DNA from: Saxidomus purpurata
Lineage: Eukaryota > Mollusca > Bivalvia > Venerida > Veneridae
DNA: 64,000 nucleotides
Assembly (NCBI GenBank): GCA_022818135.1
Contig: JAFMSR010000009.1
Location: 21,144,115 to 21,208,114, forward strand
Direction of reading: 5' to 3'
Made by a program: the position numbers and the translations under genes. Below, one piece after another: positions 58,270 to 64,000 of the stretch. A model generated the notes under the pieces. It ran no database searches, had not been told where the DNA came from, and saw only the letters and a program-made list of their open reading frames with translations. How positions within the stretch are numbered: position 1 is the stretch's first letter; the number at the start of each line of letters is the position of its first letter.

Positions 58270-58560
58270 CATCTGCCTACATTTGGCTTCAAAAGACATC
58301 TCCTCTGAAACCACTGGTTCAATGTTGATGATACTTGACAGGGATGTCCCTTGCATGAAGCTCAGCCATATTGTTTAAAGAATCTCATTCCATGCAGAAC
58401 AGTTACTATGGCAACAAATAGGAAAACCTTTAAAAAAAACTCCCTCTGAAAGTGCAAGGGCTAAAGCTAAGATATTACGCATATAGCATTGCATAGTGAA
58501 GCCACATTGTTCAAATCCTGATCCCTGGTACAATATTGACCCTGCCTGAGGGGTCTTTAG
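58270..58560 (+). repeat. Pearl-type core repeat fragment
   Basis: Shares GTCCCTTGCATGAAGCTCAGCC, ATGGCAACAAATAGGAAAACC, AAGGGCTAAAGCTAAGATATT and TTGTTCAAATCCTGATCCC with 31470-31850. No terminus is visible. Confidence 0.65.
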
Positions 58561-58653
58561 CCTTACTTGATGATCAAGGTCTTACACGAATGAACAGAAA
58601 CATAATTGCCTTACTCAGATTTTGATATTTGACGTTTTTTACTTTTTCTTCAG

Positions 58654-58785
58654 GTGTGCATGGTCTATGGAGATGTTCATGTTGCAGGGCAATCTAGCTT
58701 TATAAAGTGTCACTTCTTAAATAGTTCTTTTACTGAACCCCGCGTTGTCGCAAAGATTCAGCCAGCTGTGAAGAAATATAAATGA
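58654..58785 (+). CDS. Candidate terminal coding exon, unknown product
   Basis: A strong acceptor (TTTTTTACTTTTTCTTCAG) precedes 43 codons starting VCMVYGDVHVAGQSSFIKCH and ending AKIQPAVKKYK then TGA (58783-58785). Residue composition is protein-like and continuous despite AT-rich flanks. An overlapping ATGA leads into another 55-codon frame (58782-58949, MNILRKDAEITTFQKHQKWM..). No upstream exon was found; the preceding kilobases are repeats. No domain recognised. It could be the last exon of a gene whose earlier exons lie inside or beyond the repeat block, or a chance frame. Confidence 0.35.
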   Translation: MCMVYGDVHVAGQSSFIKCHFLNSSFTEPRVVAKIQPAVKKYK

Positions 58786-59162
58786 ATATTCTAAGGAAAG
58801 ATGCTGAAATAACAACTTTTCAAAAACACCAGAAGTGGATGCTGCAACGCAGTGTGTTCAAGAATCCACAGTCAACGGTTGTCCTCAGTTCGTTGTACCA
58901 AAAATTGAATACAGATTCAGAGAGCAAAATGTTTCCTGCAAAAACTTTCTTTTGATTTGTGAAAGAATAAGCCGTCTGTTACAAAACTGAAGTGTTACAT
59001 GTACCAGTCTGTTCTGTGTTAGTATTTCTGAAACAATGCTGTTAGACAATTATATGTATAGTATGTGTTGAAAGTGAGACAATGCCGTTAAACTAAATGC
59101 AGTATGTGTTGAATGTCAAACAATGCCGTTAGACTATATTATGCATATTGCATAGTACTATT
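58786..59162. other. Possible 3' UTR with imperfect repeats
   Basis: AATGCYGTTAGAC and AGTATGTGTTGAA words recur two to three times around 59030-59140. An overlapping 55-codon frame is mentioned under the preceding exon. Confidence 0.3.
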
Positions 59163-60525
59163 GGGGCCACTTCTAACCCGACACTTATATAATTCGGTAT
59201 AACTGAATTACTTGTATGCTGATTTCGTTCAAATTTAGAATATAATTTATTCAACACATAATACATACTTCTGCGAAATTTAATTTTAATTGATTAACAA
59301 ATACATATAAAACTTTTTTTTTATCATTTATTTTCAAATCTTTATTGTGCACAATTATATTTAACAATGTAATCAATAATATCTTTAATTATTCATATAT
59401 TTCAAAAGTGCAAATACATATAAAACTTAACAAATAAAAAACATAGCTGTAAAATCCGAATTCACAAAATGGCATAACGTGAAATCCCAACAATGAGAAA
59501 AGTCACCGATTCATGATACGTACAAAGAAAAATTGAACTAGGGAAGAAGAATGTAATCCGTGACAGCAACCCTCAGGCAAACAGAATACGGCAAAACTGT
59601 AAGATAATGTTGGGCTTTTCGGGTGATATTGTTAAACAATAAACGGGTGCCGTTTTTATCTGAAATAAAAAAAAAAACATTTAAGTATGGAACTGTAAAG
59701 GTCATAGGAAGATTTTAGTTGGCGAATATGAGTAAAAAATGCAATTTTGATTCTTCAGATCACATCCGTATTTCATACATTCAGTAGCAGAGTAAACCTT
59801 CACTGTGCCTGGGTGCTTCAGATGAACCTCGGGTCTTTTTAAAGACAACCTACTTTCACCTGCAGTGTAAAACTGTTTGCAGTTCGTGCAGAGGATTGCT
59901 GATATAATTTACAACATTTTTTCCTTCGTTTATTTGAAAGTGATTTCATGATACAATTTTTTGAAGTCACTATATAAATTCCAGGGGGTGCTTAACATTT
60001 TTATAGGTGTAAAAAATCCGTACATTGGAGTAAAGAAACGAAATACAATGTAATTGTATGTTACAGATAAATTTCCACTTTTTTAAGGATTTATAGTAAA
60101 CAGGTTGATACTGCATATGTTTACAAATAAAATTATTGCTAAATAAATATGATACATTTATATACGCGACTGTCTTAGTGATTAGCCGGCAAGCAACATG
60201 TCAATTGCGCAACCACGCTCTTGGTTATTTATTCGAAGTGACTGATTTTTTAAATCAAAATTCTGTTTTTGTGGTTTGAATTGCGTTATAGATTGATAAA
60301 ATGAAAATGAAAATCGATATCTTTTGCTCACCTACATATCCTCTTGCAAAATGATGAAATCGTACTTGTCACACGTGCAAAAGTAACCGATCGTCACAGT
60401 TGAAAGGTTTTATCATTTTTATACAGCTAATGTTGCCACACAACATAAATTTTAATTTGAAATAAATATCTTGAACCGTATTCGAGAAAATCGAATTTGA
60501 AAAGTGTCGGGTTAGAAGTGGCTCC
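59163..60525. mobile_element. 1.36 kb element with 21 bp perfect TIRs
   Basis: GCCACTTCTAACCCGACACTT (59166-59186) and its exact reverse complement (60502-60522) bound the element. Outer bases GGG and TCC also partly pair. No transposase frame is visible inside, so it is non-autonomous. No obvious target-site duplication. Confidence 0.85.
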
Positions 60526-63119
60526 AGGTGTATGTGTTGCACAGTCATAGACAAATTATGTTACATGTAAGATATTCCTTATTGCATTCTTATTAAAGCC
60601 CCATTAATATTTGGAATATAAAATGTATTTTCTCTTAAATTACAAAGAACGGTATCTTACCGGCGATATTGAGCTTTATTGTTAGAAACACATTCATAAT
60701 GCTGTTCATTAAATGAATGTATATGCTATTGATATGGCGCAGTAATATTTCAGTTGAACTGCAAAATACAAATTAGAAACACGTTCTGCAATCGAGTTTT
60801 CATAAAGAAACAACAAAAGTATAAAAGAAGTGTATACTTCAAAAATGTATAAGTTAAATAGTAAAGTTCCGTCACTATTTTATCCGTCAATTGAGTTTCT
60901 ATTTATGATTATCTAATGAGCTAATGCAACTTTAGAGGTCATGTAGTTTTAATTCTTATACGTGTATATCATAATCATGTAACTTTTGCACACTATAAAT
61001 TTCTTTATCAGGCTCAGCTTCAGTCTTCAAACTTCATAGGATGATCGGTCTTATTGAGTAAATGACCCTGGGTTTTAGAACAAATGTCAAGGTCACTGTG
61101 ACAGTTTATAGAAAGGTAGTTCACTAGGTCGAATCATAGAAAACTGTCTGCCAGTTGATTTATCTTTCACTTTTGATTTCCACTTAATAACAGGTAAAGT
61201 CTTTAATCCAGAGGTTCTTAGAAACATTGACTATGGACAGTACATGAATCATTTTATTTTCTGGTTATACTGAAATAAAGATGAAGGTCACAGTGAACCA
61301 GTATATTAACCAATTTCTAAACAATAACTTTAATAACCTATGTGGACTTTGATCATGCCTCACAGTTTCTTTGTCAGAGTTATGGCTCCTTATTTTACAC
61401 CATTCTTAAATTTGACTTTGTAAGTACTGTACTTATGATATGTTTTAGCAATTATATATCAACTTGAGAAAATTAGTATGGTTACACTATACAGGATCTC
61501 GGCTAGTCTGATCAGACCAGGAAAGGGCAATGATGTTGAAAACTTACATTTTGCATACACTCTTGATTTAACCAGACTTGGGGCAATCATTACATTTTGT
61601 TTTAATATTTCCCGTGCTGCTGCATGTTATATTGTTTTACAAACTAAAAAAAACATTTAAGTCATGGCATTTTTTATGTTTTGTCATGTTAGCTGAAAAC
61701 CTCTCTTTGTAGTAATACTTCCTTCTAGGTAGATTTTTATAAATTGTGTAACAATTCAGAAAATATGTGCAAAGGTAAGACAAAAGAAACAGTACCAGAT
61801 GTATTATAGATTTTTAAATTTATAGTAAAATGTATCGCTGTAAAACTGGTTTTAGGTTAGGATGTAAATACTTGAAAACTATCTATTTTGATAACTACCT
61901 ATTTTACTAGACAATTGTAAATGTTTTGACATTGCATGGGTACACAATGTATACAACCGAAGCAATGAAGCTACAAAGAGCTTATGAATACCTGTAAATT
62001 GAAGTAAGGAGTGCTAAGCGAGTTGTACATGTAGTTATAACAAAGTGATTGTTAACTTAATGAGGTTTGTGGTAATAAACATCTACAAGTTCATTTAAAT
62101 TCTTATCTCAATTTTGAATGCAAAGAGACAAAATATGATGTACATTACCTATTGTTTAAATTTTATATTAAAACTTTTATTGAATGTTTATGTATAGGTT
62201 GTATTTATTTTCTGTAAAAAGTTTCTTCAAAAGCTATTTTTTCAGTACGGGTATAACAGTGTTGTGCAATAAATTATTAAAGGAGTGATGATATTTTTTA
62301 TTGTTTATTTCAGATCCCTTGTGATGTCTTAGTTAATATTTTGTATCTTCATGTAAAGTTTTGTGTGTGTTTAATTGCATTTGTTATACTTAGAAGTACA
62401 TGTACATCTAATTCAAAGTATCTAAGTGACAACAAAACATGTAGAGAAATTCAATTAAAAGTATTTCTAAAATTAAAGAAAATAACTTCCGTATACTACA
62501 GACAATTTTATAATAATTAAACACTATGAACTTTAAGAACAATCAGAAGATGCCGTGAGAAAACTCAATTTTAAGATATTGTTATTAATATGCAGTATAA
62601 AATAATTTGCCTTTGTCAAATTACTTGGATGTTTAAGACATTTAAAAGTGTTTCGAAATTCTAAAAGTTCAGATTGCTACATGTAATAAAATTTGTATTA
62701 TCCTGGGTTATCATGACCTGCATCTTAATAAAAAAGATATACAAAATGTGTATGTTTGCTATAATATCTTTCAATTAAGGTACATGTTTATTGTAAAATT
62801 CATGCCAATGTGTGTATTGTCTCTTAATGATAATTACAATGCCAAAATATGTTTAATAAGACATGTTAAAAACAATTGTATGTGTTGTAACTACATTGTA
62901 TGAAATAATGTATATTGCAAAAATAAATATGTTATTGAAACGTTTTATTGTGTCATCATTCAAACAAAGCTGTTATCCAAATTTGTTGTAAGTACTAAAT
63001 CAGGAACACTAGAGGGTAAGATAAGTTTACTAACCGCCTGCCTCTAGAAGAGTGTACAAATTAGTCCTCCCCCTCCCTAGAATGAGGAGGAGAAATAAAA
63101 GTGTTTGCGAAGGATGTCT
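60526..63119. other. Non-coding stretch
   Basis: No exon or domain recognised. Between 61000 and 61420, GTCAAGGTCACTGTGAC-type words recall the terminal tandem family at 63120. The ORF at 61478 is not protein-like. Confidence 0.4.
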
Positions 63120-63760
63120 CTGTTATTCACTAAAAGATTACTTTCAATTACTGAAGAACTGTTGATCCTGGGATTATATATCCACGTAGGCTTATCGGTC
63201 ATGGCCAGAGAAAGACCCCTATTGAGTTTGGGGTAAGTTGTTCAAAGGTTAAGGTGACAGTGACATTTAATGGAAAATTGGTTTTCGATCAATAACTAAA
63301 GAAGGGCTAGTCCTAGGATCATATTACTTTGTAGACTTATTGGTTATGACTAATGGAAGAACCCTATTGATGTAAAAGGTCAAGGTCACAGTAACTATAT
63401 AAAAAGGTTTCCGATCAATATCTGAAGAACCGTTGATGCTAGGAGCATATCATTTAATAGGCTTTTTGGTCATGACCAGCAGAAAAAAACATATTGATTT
63501 TGGGTCAGTTGGTTAAACGTCAATGCCAGAGTGACTTTTAATGGAAAAAATGTTTCCTATCAATAACAGAAGAATGGTTTGTCTTAGGATCATATAGCTT
63601 GGTAGACTTATTGGTCATGACCAGATGTTAATTGTAGATTTTGTGAACAGCTGGTCAAAGCACAAAGTCAGGGTGACCTTTAAAGAAGAAAAACCGGTGC
63701 CAATCAATACCTGAAGAACGGATCACTTAACTTGAACGGCCTATTTGTCATGGCCAGTGA
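63120..63760 (+). repeat. Diverged tandem family, ~125-146 bp units
   Basis: Four to five units share CAATWMCTGAAGAA, GATCCTAGGATCATAT, TAGRCTTATTGGTCATGACCAG and TTGGTCAAAGGTCAAGGTCACAGTGAC. Copies of TCCTAGG-like words are at about 63166, 63311, 63437 and 63582. No ORF. It resembles pearl core arrays but lacks the terminal hairpins in view. Confidence 0.75.
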
Positions 63761-64000
63761 CAAATAATAGTGACTAAAATTTGTAAAAAAAGAATTATCT
63801 CCCTTTATATCCCAAAGGAGAGAGAAATCGTACTGCCTTAAATAGGAAAAGCAAGTTGTAAATCTTTAATAAAGAGAGCCCGAGGTATCTCCCATTTTAT
63901 CCTTAGGGACACAACTAATAATGAAATTAAATTTGTAGAAATAGAGTTTTTTCTCTTTTTATCCTAAGGGAAACAAATCGTATTGACATAAACTTGGAAA
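63761..64000. other. Short repeats at window end
   Basis: CTCCCWTTATATCCCAAAGG/CTCCCATTTTATCCTTAGGG/TCTTTTTATCCTAAGGG words recur two to three times, likely a continuing tandem family that runs out of the window. Confidence 0.4.

Noticed and set aside
63240..63660. AAGGTCA half-sites spaced like nuclear-receptor elements
   Set aside because: They recur because they are part of a tandem repeat unit and also occur in unrelated pearl-type repeats.

Overview
The window looks like AT-rich nuclear DNA from a bivalve-like mollusc. The evidence is short exons bounded by GT/AG, long introns, abundant TACATGTA-type words, molluscan terminal motifs (TTTTTAGCTC...CCCTCTTGTT) with tandem ~145-170 bp core repeats (pearl/Helentron-like), several decayed LINEs, a BEL/Pao remnant and tRNA-derived SINEs. 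No prokaryotic operons, rRNA, CRISPR or intact phage genes are visible. The species is not determinable from the sequence alone.

The main host signal is a plus-strand split gene. Seven exon candidates between 20742 and 43616 chain in one open frame with compatible phases: 20742-20900, 24563-25255, 25837-25903, 26426-26758, 39692-39796, 40446-40659 and 43574-43616. The first encodes the end of a HEPN-like domain (motif RNDILH, Rx4H) of the DZIP3-like type. The second is an eight-fold 22-residue amphipathic repeat. The fifth and sixth encode a Death-domain-like fold. The combination suggests an innate-immune or cell-death adaptor. The 5' end lies outside the window or was not found, and the link across the 13 kb intron is inference. 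Two weaker plus-strand candidates are a 54-codon ORF at 1283 and a 43-codon terminal exon at 58654.

Layout. 1-18.6 kb: mostly non-coding, with a GC-rich hairpin, a 4 x 98 bp tandem array, a perfect 283 bp tandem duplication, a foldback element and a pearl-like 3' end. 18.6-20.7 kb: a decayed antisense LINE with ORF1, endonuclease and RT remnants. 20.7-26.8 kb: the first four exons, with an antisense YADD LINE and a minisatellite in the introns. 26.8-36 kb: two long Helentron/pearl-like elements, a BEL/Pao remnant in permuted domain order and a ~20 bp minisatellite. 36.3-38.8 kb: a 5'-truncated FADD LINE. 39.7-43.6 kb: the Death-domain exons.

43-52 kb: nested inverted repeats (27 bp perfect termini at 44405 and 50951; outer arms at 43040 and 52178) enclosing a LINE-RNase H block. 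A second copy of that block lies at 55-58.2 kb and carries a TTAA-flanked MITE that is absent from the first copy. 59.2-60.5 kb: a 1.36 kb element with 21 bp perfect terminal inverted repeats. 60.5-64 kb: non-coding DNA ending in a ~125-146 bp tandem family.

Homology statements rest on motif recognition only; no database search was possible. Boundaries of repeats are approximate unless a perfect match is stated.
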